From JBDKTH01 sp964558295 (GTDB lineage Bacteria > Planctomycetota > Planctomycetia > Pirellulales > Thermoguttaceae), in NCBI GenBank assembly GCA_964558295.1, contig CAZLDQ010000028.1:1-36478 (forward strand): a stretch of 36,478 nt of DNA. The letters are read 5' to 3'. Within the stretch, counting starts at the first letter, position 1; each line of letters opens with the position of its first letter. Under the pieces are notes generated by a model that made no database searches, was not told the DNA's origin, and was given only the letters and a program-made list of their open reading frames with translations. A program made the position numbers and the translations under genes. Shown here piece after piece: positions 23,923 through 31,562 of this stretch.

Positions 23923-25500
23923 ATGACTTTCCAAACGAGTAAACCGCGCCAGCCTCGCCTGTCAGTCGCAATGATCGTTCGTGACGAGCAGGACGTGTTG
24001 GCCTTGACCTTGGAGAGCGTTCGAACCGTGGCAGACGAGATCCTCGTGCTCGATACGGGCTCGAAGGATCAGACTCCCACACTGGCTCGCCAACTGGGAG
24101 CCCGGGTCTGCCGGTCCCCCTGGGAGGATGATTTCTCGGCGGCACGCAATCGCCTCCTTGAGGAAGTGACCGGCGATTGGGTTCTCTGGCTGGACGCCGG
24201 TGAGCAATTGACGGCCGCCTCCGCCGCCGAATTGCGGTCCTTCCTCAACGATCAGGCCGACCTGCACAAGGTTTACCTGCTGATGCTTGAGCTGCCCGCC
24301 AGAGAGCCCGACGGCTCTGCCGAGCAAGCCGCCCGACCGCGTCTAATGCCCGCACATCCTGAACTACGATTCTCCGGGCGAATCAACGAATCGTTGCAAC
24401 CCTCGATGCAGCGGCTGGGATTCCAGTTGGACGGTGCCCCCGGCCGGATTCTCCGTCATCCGCGATGCCACCAGGACGCGATCAAAACGGTGAAAGCCCA
24501 CCGTAATCTGCGACTGATTGAAATGGAAACGCTCGCTCGCGGCGCTACCACGCCGGGTCTGCTGAATCTCCTCGGTGAAGCCCACTCGAATCTGCAAGAC
24601 CGCGCCGCCGCCCGACGGGCGTTCATCCAGGCGATCGCGTCAGCCCCCCATGGCTCAACGGAGATGCTTGACGCCTACTACGGTCTGCTGACCACCTTCG
24701 ATGACGAGCCCGAACAACGAGACCAACAAGTAACCTTCTGCCTGGAGGCTTTGGAAATCTACCCGCTGGACATGCAGTTGCTCGTGGCCATGGGAGGGTA
24801 TCTCCAGAACCAGAACCGGCTGGATCTGGCCGCTCGGGCCTTCGAGTTGGCCATCAAGCATGGAAAGCTTGATGTGCAAACCTGGCATCTCTGCGAGATT
24901 CACGAGATCGCCAGCGTCTGCTTAAGCATTGTTCTCCAGCTGCAGGGCAAGTCTCACGAGGCACGCCAGACGCTGACTGCCGCAATGGAACGCTCCCCCA
25001 ACTCGTGCCGCGTTCGGCGACACTTGACAGAACTTGTGGTCCGTACTGGCGAAGAAGCCGAAGCCCTGGCTCTGGCCGAAGGCCTAATTCAAAACCCCGC
25101 GGAACGCGAGTCGCTGCAACTAGCCATTCGGGGTGCCTATCAGGCAGCCCGAAAGAACTGGACGGCCGCCCTCGGCTTCCTTCAGAGCGCCTATGTGGCG
25201 GGCTGCCAAGATCCATTTTGTCTGCGATGGCTGACACTCACGCTACTGGCGAACGCCCAGTGGGACGCCGCTGTTCCCGTCCTTCAACAATGGCTCCAGC
25301 GGGCCCCCACCAGCCCCGAAGCCCAAGCCTATCTGCGGGCAATCTTGACACAGGGCACGCAGACCACGATCACGCTCGATCACAACCCGTCGCGACATTT
25401 CCGCATCGATGTGGCGAGCCAAGCCCGCCTCGAACACATCCAGACATCTGTCGTCGACTGCCTCTCGCCAAACACCCCTGCTCCAGACTGGGTGGGATAG
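23923..25500 (+). CDS. GT2 family glycosyltransferase with C-terminal TPR-like repeats
   Basis: A 525-residue cytosolic protein. Residues about 12-110 are a GT-A domain: LSVAMIVRDEQDVLALTLESV, then EILVLDTGSKDQT and the DDFSAARN signature. The metal-binding site, usually DxD within WLDADE, reads WLDAGE (Asp91, Gly93, Glu94), so the second Asp is lost but Glu94 remains. From about residue 200 to 480 the sequence is helical with TPR-type spacing (LLNLLGEAHSNLQDRAAARRAF and LAARAFELAIKHGK). This resembles the SunS/TPR-linked group of GT2 enzymes that glycosylate peptides or proteins; acceptor unknown. GGAGG lies 4 bases before the ATG. It stands alone between two terminators. Confidence 0.85.
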   Translation: MTFQTSKPRQPRLSVAMIVRDEQDVLALTLESVRTVADEILVLDTGSKDQTPTLARQLGARVCRSPWEDDFSAARNRLLEEVTGDWVLWLDAGEQLTAASAAELRSFLNDQADLHKVYLLMLELPAREPDGSAEQAARPRLMPAHPELRFSGRINESLQPSMQRLGFQLDGAPGRILRHPRCHQDAIKTVKAHRNLRLIEMETLARGATTPGLLNLLGEAHSNLQDRAAARRAFIQAIASAPHGSTEMLDAYYGLLTTFDDEPEQRDQQVTFCLEALEIYPLDMQLLVAMGGYLQNQNRLDLAARAFELAIKHGKLDVQTWHLCEIHEIASVCLSIVLQLQGKSHEARQTLTAAMERSPNSCRVRRHLTELVVRTGEEAEALALAEGLIQNPAERESLQLAIRGAYQAARKNWTAALGFLQSAYVAGCQDPFCLRWLTLTLLANAQWDAAVPVLQQWLQRAPTSPEAQAYLRAILTQGTQTTITLDHNPSRHFRIDVASQARLEHIQTSVVDCLSPNTPAPDWVG

Positions 25501-25591
25501 CTGTCAGCCTGGCAAATCCGACATAATCCTCACGCGTCGTCATACACAAAGGGAAGGGATCGTACATCCCACGTTTCCTGCGGTGCCCAAT

Positions 25592-25619
25592 TTGACAGTC
25601 CGCCCCGACGAACTAGAGT
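25592..25619 (+). promoter_or_regulatory. candidate promoter of a short intergenic transcript
   Basis: Perfect TTGACA (25592-25597), 16 bases, then TAGAGT (25614-25619). The next signal downstream is a terminator about 70 bases on, with no open frame of note between. Confidence 0.35.
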
Positions 25620-25625
25620 TCATCT

Positions 25626-25730
25626 GAAGGCTTGAGGTGCAACCTTGCGCCCGGTCCTTCCCCAATTTTGGCTTTCTCACCCCCGTGTTTGGGCAGGGCC
25701 AGCCACTTCCGGCTGGCTCTGCCCTTTTTT
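25626..25730 (+). ncRNA. candidate small RNA of about 105 nt
   Basis: Bounded by the TTGACA/TAGAGT promoter candidate and a strong terminator. No match to SRP, 6S, tmRNA or RNase P signatures is seen. The alternative is that this is only the 3' end of the glycosyltransferase transcript, which stops 190 bases before the hairpin. Confidence 0.25.
25691..25730 (+). terminator. strong intrinsic terminator
   Basis: 14-bp stem (left GGGCAGGGCCAGCC 25691-25704, right 25711-25724 with one G-U pair), 6-base loop, then six T. It ends either the glycosyltransferase transcript or a separate small RNA. Confidence 0.9.
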
Positions 25731-25753
25731 GTCTTCCAGCGTTGCGCGCTCAG

Positions 25754-25781
25754 TTGACAAATCGAAGGCGTTCGGTAACAA
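25754..25781 (+). promoter_or_regulatory. weak candidate promoter of the acidic protein gene
   Basis: Perfect TTGACA (25754-25759) with a poor -10, TAACAA, after 16 bases. The leader would be about 130 bases. Confidence 0.25.
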
Positions 25782-25920
25782 CTTGGCATTGCAGCCAAAC
25801 GGTCCCTGGAACCCGAGGGCAGGCCGGCCTTTCCGACATCGTCGCCCAACAGTAGCGGGCAGCCTGAGCACCTGCTTCCGGTTTTTCCGAACCGCGTCTC
25901 AACAGAGCAAGGATTGTCAA

Positions 25921-26274
25921 ATGCTGGACATCGCCCCCCAACTTTTGCCACTGGACCTTCCGACCGTCACATTGCCTTGGGAATTGTCGCCCACAAGCCT
26001 GCCAAGCGACACCTGTGTCGCGGAAGGTGCGACCGACGACGAGGACCTGGACGACTTCGACGACGACGACTTCGATGACGATTTCGATGACGACTTTGAA
26101 GATTTCGATGACGACATGGACGAAGACCTCTGGGACGACGACGGAGATGATGACGCAGACGAAGATGTCGACGAGGATTTCGAGGCAGACGATGTGGACG
26201 AAGACAATGACGACGAGTTCGCCGACGGCTTTGAAGAAAGCGAAGAGTTCGAAGAGGGGGAGGGGGAAGACTGA
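25921..26274 (+). CDS. Extremely acidic protein of unknown function, no basic residues
   Basis: A 117-residue protein. Residues 1-37 are Leu/Pro-rich (LLPLDLPTVTLPWELSP) with one Cys. From about residue 38 to the end it is almost only Asp, Glu, Phe, Ala and Gly, with Phe recurring every three to five residues inside Asp runs (DDFDDDDFDDDF). There is no Lys, Arg or His in the whole protein. The AAGGA seven bases upstream supports the ATG at 25921 and argues against starting at 25645. The region is likely disordered and could bind divalent metals or basic proteins; I know no family to name. It is 67 bases upstream of the phosphorylase gene on the same strand and may be co-transcribed. The GAC/GAT-rich DNA is low-complexity. 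Confidence 0.7.
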   Translation: MLDIAPQLLPLDLPTVTLPWELSPTSLPSDTCVAEGATDDEDLDDFDDDDFDDDFDDDFEDFDDDMDEDLWDDDGDDDADEDVDEDFEADDVDEDNDDEFADGFEESEEFEEGEGED

Positions 26275-26341
26275 GCTGAAGCGTTTTGCTTTCCCGCCGC
26301 CAATCGCGTTCACCGAATCCTGAGGATCTTACGAGACGAAC

Positions 26342-27175
26342 ATGCGCCAATTCGCTCAGCATATCCGTGAAGCAACCGACGTCATCCACCAGAAATGGTC
26401 AGGCCAGCCACGCGTCGGCATTATCCTGGGGACCGGACTGGGGAGTATCGCAAAAGAGATCATCACGGAAGCGACCCTCGCTTACGAGTCCATCCCTCAC
26501 TTCCCCCGCTCGACGGCAATCAGTCACACGGGACAACTGGTGTGCGGCCAGTTGCAGGGCCTGCCGGTCGTGGCCATGGAGGGACGGTTCCATGCCTACG
26601 AGGGTTATTCGTACCAGCAGATCACTTTTCCTGTCCGGGTCATGAAAGCCCTTGGGGCCGAGTTGCTGATTGTGTCGAACGCCTGTGGCGGCCTGAATCC
26701 GCAGTATGCTCAGGGCGACATCATGGTCATCGAAGACCATATCAACCTGATGAACGGCAATCCGTTGATCGGAGTCAATGATGATAAGTTGGGGCCGCGA
26801 TTTCCCGACATGGCAGCCCCGTACGACGCGCAACTAATCGACCTCGCCCTGGAAATCGCCCGGCGAGAGAATTTCGCGGCCCACAAAGGTGTTTACGTGG
26901 GAGTTACCGGCCCGAATTTGGAAACCCGCGCCGAGTACCGTTTCCTGCGCATGATCGGCGCCGACGTGGTCGGCATGTCGACCGTACCGGAGGTACTCGT
27001 GGCCGTCCACGCGGGAATGCGAGTCTTGGGCCTTTCCGTGGTCACCGATATGTGTTTGCCCGACGCCTTGAAACCTGCCAATATCGACGAGATCCTTGCT
27101 ACCGCGGCCGGTGCCGAACCAAAGCTCCGAGCCCTCGTCCTGGGGATCCTCGCCCACGAGGCCTCCAAAGGCTAG
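26342..27175 (+). CDS. punA: Purine nucleoside phosphorylase, class I (trimeric type)
   Basis: Phosphorolysis of purine (deoxy)nucleosides to base plus (deoxy)ribose 1-phosphate, for purine salvage. The 277 residues match the trimeric PNP/MTAP family. Signatures are the phosphate loop ILGTGLGSIA, the HTGQLVCGQ and GRFHAYEGY loops, SNACGGLN, EDHINLMNGNPL and GMSTVPEVLVAVHAGM. Glu194 (GPNLETRAE) equals human PNP Glu201. The base-recognition position equal to human Asn243 is Asp236 (VVTDMC), exactly 42 residues on, as in human PNP. Asp at this site is typical of methylthioadenosine phosphorylase, so adenine nucleosides or methylthioadenosine may be accepted. The family call is firm; substrate preference is open. 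No strong ribosome site is visible. Confidence 0.9.
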   Translation: MRQFAQHIREATDVIHQKWSGQPRVGIILGTGLGSIAKEIITEATLAYESIPHFPRSTAISHTGQLVCGQLQGLPVVAMEGRFHAYEGYSYQQITFPVRVMKALGAELLIVSNACGGLNPQYAQGDIMVIEDHINLMNGNPLIGVNDDKLGPRFPDMAAPYDAQLIDLALEIARRENFAAHKGVYVGVTGPNLETRAEYRFLRMIGADVVGMSTVPEVLVAVHAGMRVLGLSVVTDMCLPDALKPANIDEILATAAGAEPKLRALVLGILAHEASKG

Positions 27176-27248
27176 GTTTTGCCGTGATGGACGCCAGAAC
27201 GCGCAAGGATCACCCCCCAATCTACCAGGATACCGCCCGAAAATCGGG

Positions 27249-27277
27249 TTGCAAAATCCCCGCTGGCGCGGTTTACT
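27249..27277 (+). promoter_or_regulatory. candidate ileS promoter
   Basis: TTGCAA (27249-27254), 17 bases, TTTACT (27272-27277), in the 148-base gap between the phosphorylase and ileS. Leader about 40 bases. No T-box structure is recognised in this short leader. Confidence 0.4.
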
Positions 27278-27323
27278 TGTAGTTTCTTTTCCCCGCATTT
27301 GGCTACCATCCACCAGTGTTCTC

Positions 27324-30300
27324 ATGTTTCGTTCTGTCGATAGTTCCGTTTCGTTTCCGAGCTTGGAAGAACGCATCATCCGCTTCTGGCGTGAGCGGCG
27401 AATCTACGAAAAGTCGCTGGAAGCCCGGCGCGGGGCACCGACCTTCGTGTTTTTCGAAGGCCCGCCGACGGCGAACGGTCTACCCCACCCCGGTCACTGC
27501 CTGACGCGGTCAATCAAGGACCTCTTCCCTCGCTACCGGACGATGCGTGGGTACTTCTGCGAGCGCAAAGCGGGCTGGGACACGCATGGCCTCCCCGTGG
27601 AAGTTGAGGTCTCCAAAGAACTCGGTATTCATTCCAAGGAGGAGATCGAGGCCTACGGCGTAGAGCCGTTTATCCACAAGTGCGTGGAAAGCGTCTTTCG
27701 CTACACCAAGCAGTGGGAAGACCTCACCGAACGGCTCGGCTTCTGGATCCATCTGGACGAGGCCTACGTCACCTATCATCAAAGCTACGTGGAAAGCGTC
27801 TGGTGGGCGCTGAAGACCCTGTTTGACCGCGGTCTCCTCTACCAGGGCCATAAGATAGTCTGGTGGTGGGCGCAGGGGGGCACGGCCCTGTCGTCGGGCG
27901 AGGTTGGGCAAGGCTACCGGCAAGTGGCAGACCCAAGCGTCTATGTACGTTTCCCGCTGATTGATCACCCCGATACCGATCTGGCGGTCTGGACCACAAC
28001 TCCCTGGCCCCTGCCGCGCAACCAGTTCGCCGCCGTCAAACCCGATCTCGAATACTCCGTCCTCGCTTTGGAAGGCGAGTCGCGCAAGCTGATCGTTGCC
28101 TCGGCCCTGGTCGACACAATCGCGGGAAAGATCGGCAAGGCGTACACGGTCGAATCGACGCTCCAGGGCACACAGTTGGTCGGCTTGCGCTATGTTCCGC
28201 CCTTTGACTACTACTATAAATCCCTGGGTGAGAGACAAGGCCGCTTGAAAGCCGGCGGCAGCCAGCACATCGCCTGGCGCGTTGTCGCCGCCGATTTCGT
28301 CACCACCGACACCGGTACAGGCGTCGTGCATCAGGCGCCGGCCTTTGGCGAGGTAGACTACGAGGTGCTGGTGGCCGAGGAAAGCCGATTCGTCGAGGGC
28401 GAAGGCCCCTCGCTGATCTGTGCCGTCGCTGCCGACGGCACCTTCTCTGATGAAGCGCCCGACTACAAGGGTCGCTGGGTCAAGGACTGCGACCGCGACA
28501 TCACGCGCCGCTTGCGCGACGAAGGGCGTCTGCTCCACCAGGAGCAATATCTCCACGACTATCCGTTCTGCTGGAGGGCGGAGGAAGATCCGCTGATCCA
28601 GTATCCGCGCAAGAGCTGGTTCATCCGCACTTCCCAGTTCAAAGACAAGATGTTGGCCAACAACCGCCGCATCAACTGGCAGCCCGACCATATCCGCGAT
28701 GGCCGCTTTGGCAATTTCCTCGAAACCAACGTCGACTGGGCCCTTTCCCGCGAACGCTACTGGGGGACGCCGCTGCCGATCTGGGTCTGCGAAAAGACCG
28801 GCTACATGGAAGCCATCGGCAGTTATGCCGAACTGTGCGCCAAGCCCGGCGTGCAAGGAACCGAGGTCTGGACAAAGGCCAAGCAAGCCAATCCCGAGCT
28901 GACCGACGACCTGAAGGTCCACAAGCCATACATCGACGCCGTGACCTACGACTCGCCAAAGGCCCCCGGCGCCCGGATGCGCCGGGTCTCCGAGGTGATC
29001 GACTGCTGGTTCGACTCCGGAGCCATGCCCTTTGCCCAATGGGGTTATCCGAACAAGGAAGGCTCCGCCGCGCAGCTGGCAAGTCATTTCCCGGCCGACT
29101 TCATCTCTGAAGCGATCGACCAAACGCGAGGTTGGTTCTACAGTCTCCTGGCGATCAGTACGCTCCTGTTCAGCGACGAAAACAGCAAAGCGAAACTCGC
29201 TCCCACCGACTTCTCACAGACGACCACTCCGGCAGTCCCCTACCCGCATCCGTTCAGTAATTGCATCGTGCTCGGGCTGATGCTCGGAGAAGACGGCCAG
29301 AAGATGTCAAAGAGCAAGCGGAACTACCGCGAGCCCCAGGAGATTTTCAACCGCTACGGGGCCGACGCCCTGCGTTGGTATTTTTTCGCCAACCAAGCCC
29401 CCTGGACGTCAATCCGCTACAGCGAGCGGGCGATTAAGGAAAGCATCCCCGAGTTCTTGCTGCGGCTTTGGAACGTCTATAGTTTCTTCGTGATTTACGC
29501 AGGCATCGATGGCTTCGACCCGGCCGCTCAGATCTCGGGGAATCCGGGCCAATTGACGCCCGAAGTGCTCGCCACGGCCAGCGGTTACCGCTCCGTCTCT
29601 GCCCGAGGCGAACTCGATCGTTGGATCCTCAGTGAGTTGAACCGCACAGCGGCAGCCGTCGTCCAGTCGATGGACGCCTACGACAACTTCACCGCTTGCA
29701 CACGAATCAATGAGTTCGTCGACGCCCTATCGAACTGGTATGTGCGACGCAGCCGCGACCGGTTTTGGAGCAACAAGGCCTCGACGGATAAGGCCGATGC
29801 CTACTGGACGCTTTACGAATGCCTGATTACTTGTAGCAAGCTGGTGGCTCCGTTCGTACCGTTTTTGGCCGAGGAAATCTGGCAGAACCTGGCCGTGGAA
29901 GCCTTCGCCGGTAAGACGGTGGAAAGCGTCCACCTCTGTGACTATCCGGCGGGGAACCCCGACGCAATCGACGAGCAACTGTCCGCCGAAATGGCTCTGG
30001 TGCGCGAGATCGTTTCGCTTGGCCGCAGTGCCCGCATGGGGGCCAAGTTAAAGGTCCGCCAGCCGCTGGCCCAGGTGGAAATCGTCTTGGCCGATCCGAA
30101 CCATCAGACGTGGCTGGAGGAACACTCTTCGCTAATTTGCGACGAGCTAAACGTCAAGCGAGTCGACTTCATCCAGAAGGCCGACCAGTATATCAACTAC
30201 ACCGTGCTGCCCGACCTGAAACGGCTCGGTCCCCGGCTGGGGCGACGTTTGCCGGCCGTGCGTAAGGCCCTCGGTGAGGCCGATGCCGCCAGGCTGCTGG

Positions 30301-30743
30301 CCCAGTTGGACACCCAAGGCAAAGTGACGTTCGAACTGCCTGACGGCCCCGTGACGCTCGACAATGAGGACCTCCAGATTCGCTTGCAGGCCAAAGAAGG
30401 CTGGGCCGCCGCGCAAGGGCGCACTTCGGTCGTCGTCCTCTCCAGCGAGTTGACCGACGAATTGATCGCCGAAGGGCACGCCCGGGAACTGGTCCACGCC
30501 ATCCAGACCCGCCGGAAGGACATGAATCTCGAATACACCGACCGTATCCTCGTCGGTCTGAAAACCGAGTCAGCCGAGCTACGTTCGGCCCTTGCTCAGT
30601 TCGGTGACTACATCCGCGGCGAAACCCTTGCCCTCCAGTTGGAACCTAAAGCCCTCCCTGAAGCCGAGCCCACAGACCTCAAAGTCGGCGACTATTCGGC
30701 GACGCTTTATGTTCAAGTAGCTGATCGGGGAAAGGGTGAGTAG
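27324..30743 (+). CDS. ileS: Isoleucyl-tRNA synthetase
   Basis: Charges tRNA-Ile with isoleucine. The 1139 residues place it with the long, eukaryote-like (type 2) IleRS group. The class I HIGH motif appears as HPGH (55-58) in PTANGLPHPGH, and KMSKS is intact at 660-664. GWDTHGLPVEVEV, the editing-domain strand WTTTPWPLPRNQ and DTGTGVVHQAPAFGEVDY are all recognisable, as is the anticodon-binding domain from about 760. A departure is WWWAQGGTALSSGEVGQGY, where homologues usually have PRCGTALS, so a zinc-binding cysteine region is missing here. The open frame reaches back to 27096 inside the phosphorylase gene, but the ATG at 27324 (MFRSVDSSVSF) starts the family-like N-terminus. Type 2 enzymes are often mupirocin-insensitive; that is not tested here. 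Confidence 0.95.
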   Translation: MFRSVDSSVSFPSLEERIIRFWRERRIYEKSLEARRGAPTFVFFEGPPTANGLPHPGHCLTRSIKDLFPRYRTMRGYFCERKAGWDTHGLPVEVEVSKELGIHSKEEIEAYGVEPFIHKCVESVFRYTKQWEDLTERLGFWIHLDEAYVTYHQSYVESVWWALKTLFDRGLLYQGHKIVWWWAQGGTALSSGEVGQGYRQVADPSVYVRFPLIDHPDTDLAVWTTTPWPLPRNQFAAVKPDLEYSVLALEGESRKLIVASALVDTIAGKIGKAYTVESTLQGTQLVGLRYVPPFDYYYKSLGERQGRLKAGGSQHIAWRVVAADFVTTDTGTGVVHQAPAFGEVDYEVLVAEESRFVEGEGPSLICAVAADGTFSDEAPDYKGRWVKDCDRDITRRLRDEGRLLHQEQYLHDYPFCWRAEEDPLIQYPRKSWFIRTSQFKDKMLANNRRINWQPDHIRDGRFGNFLETNVDWALSRERYWGTPLPIWVCEKTGYMEAIGSYAELCAKPGVQGTEVWTKAKQANPELTDDLKVHKPYIDAVTYDSPKAPGARMRRVSEVIDCWFDSGAMPFAQWGYPNKEGSAAQLASHFPADFISEAIDQTRGWFYSLLAISTLLFSDENSKAKLAPTDFSQTTTPAVPYPHPFSNCIVLGLMLGEDGQKMSKSKRNYREPQEIFNRYGADALRWYFFANQAPWTSIRYSERAIKESIPEFLLRLWNVYSFFVIYAGIDGFDPAAQISGNPGQLTPEVLATASGYRSVSARGELDRWILSELNRTAAAVVQSMDAYDNFTACTRINEFVDALSNWYVRRSRDRFWSNKASTDKADAYWTLYECLITCSKLVAPFVPFLAEEIWQNLAVEAFAGKTVESVHLCDYPAGNPDAIDEQLSAEMALVREIVSLGRSARMGAKLKVRQPLAQVEIVLADPNHQTWLEEHSSLICDELNVKRVDFIQKADQYINYTVLPDLKRLGPRLGRRLPAVRKALGEADAARLLAQLDTQGKVTFELPDGPVTLDNEDLQIRLQAKEGWAAAQGRTSVVVLSSELTDELIAEGHARELVHAIQTRRKDMNLEYTDRILVGLKTESAELRSALAQFGDYIRGETLALQLEPKALPEAEPTDLKVGDYSATLYVQVADRGKGE

Positions 30744-30873
30744 TACGCGGTACACAACACGTGGTGGGCAGTCAAAAATGAACACGAACCGGTCATCCTG
30801 CGAGACCACATAGTCCGCATAGTCCATAACCATTCACCATCCATTGTCCACGGCCTCCAGGCCCTGCCTTGCC

Positions 30874-31512
30874 ATGACCACCACCCCAAAGCATCCGCTT
30901 CGCCTGGCCGTGCTGATCTCTGGCACGGGTCGGACTCTGAAGAACCTTCTAGCGAAGATTCAGGCAGGTGCCCTCAACGCGGAGGTCTGTCTAGTCGTGG
31001 CCAACGTGCCTGGCGCCGGGGGGCTCCAGTACGCCACAGAGGCCGGCGTTCCACAGGTGGTCTTCCCCCACAAGGAGTTTGCCTCGACCGAGGATTTCAG
31101 CCGGGCTATCTTCGATGCTTGTCGTGCAGCCAAGGCCGAGTTGGTCGTACTGGCCGGGTTTATCCGCCAGCTCACGATCCCTGAGGACTTCACCAATCGG
31201 GTGATCAACATACACCCGGCACTCGTTCCTTCATTCTGCGGTAAGGGTTTTTATGGGCGCCATGTCCACGAGGCCGTCCTCGCCTACGGGGCCAAACTCA
31301 GCGGCTGCACGGTGCATTTCGTTGACAACGAGTACGACCACGGCCCCGTCATCCTCCAGAAAGCCGTGCCCGTGCTCGACGAAGACACCCCCGACACGTT
31401 GGCCGCCCGGGTGTTCGAGGCCGAAACCGAGATCTACCCTGAGGCCGTCCAACTGATCGCCGAAGGCCGCGTCACCGTCGACGGTCGCCGCGTGCGAATC
31501 ACCAAAGCCTAG
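30874..31512 (+). CDS. purN: Phosphoribosylglycinamide formyltransferase
   Basis: Transfers formyl from 10-formyltetrahydrofolate to GAR in the third step of purine synthesis. The 212 residues match PurN. The phosphate loop near the N-terminus reads SGTGRTLKNLL, where E. coli has GNGSNLQA, a variant loop seen in some phyla. Catalytic residues are Asn112 and His114 (NIHPALVPSF) and Asp155 (EYDHGPVIL), matching E. coli Asn106/His108/Asp144. The GKGFYGRHVHEAVLAYG helix follows the pattern. The ATG at 30874 is chosen; the TTG at 30844 lies in sequence without family character. It is 130 bases after ileS and convergent with the next gene. No terminator is evident. Confidence 0.95.
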   Translation: MTTTPKHPLRLAVLISGTGRTLKNLLAKIQAGALNAEVCLVVANVPGAGGLQYATEAGVPQVVFPHKEFASTEDFSRAIFDACRAAKAELVVLAGFIRQLTIPEDFTNRVINIHPALVPSFCGKGFYGRHVHEAVLAYGAKLSGCTVHFVDNEYDHGPVILQKAVPVLDEDTPDTLAARVFEAETEIYPEAVQLIAEGRVTVDGRRVRITKA

Positions 31513-31562
31513 CTGCATGCTGCGTAAACGGACTCTCGTATAGCCCCGGCAGTTCGCCATGG

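Larger units (their letters stand above)
25501..25920. other. intergenic region with candidate small RNA and leader of the acidic protein
   Basis: A 420-base stretch with no convincing coding frame. It contains a possible promoter (25592-25619), a strong terminator (25691-25730), a second TTGACA element (25754) and an AAGGA ribosome site (25909-25913) for the acidic protein. Confidence 0.5.

Noticed and set aside
25917..26303. Minus-strand open frame encoding a Ser/Lys-rich protein
   Set aside because: It is the mirror of the GAC/GAT-rich acidic gene; poly-Asp codons read as Ser on the other strand. No ribosome site, and the plus-strand gene has one.
27096..27323. N-terminal extension of IleRS into the phosphorylase gene
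   Set aside because: It overlaps the end of the phosphorylase gene in another frame, is Pro/Arg-rich, and crosses the candidate promoter.
27510..29123. 537-codon minus-strand open frame inside ileS
   Set aside because: Antisense shadow caused by G+C-rich codon bias; IleRS motifs are intact on the plus strand.
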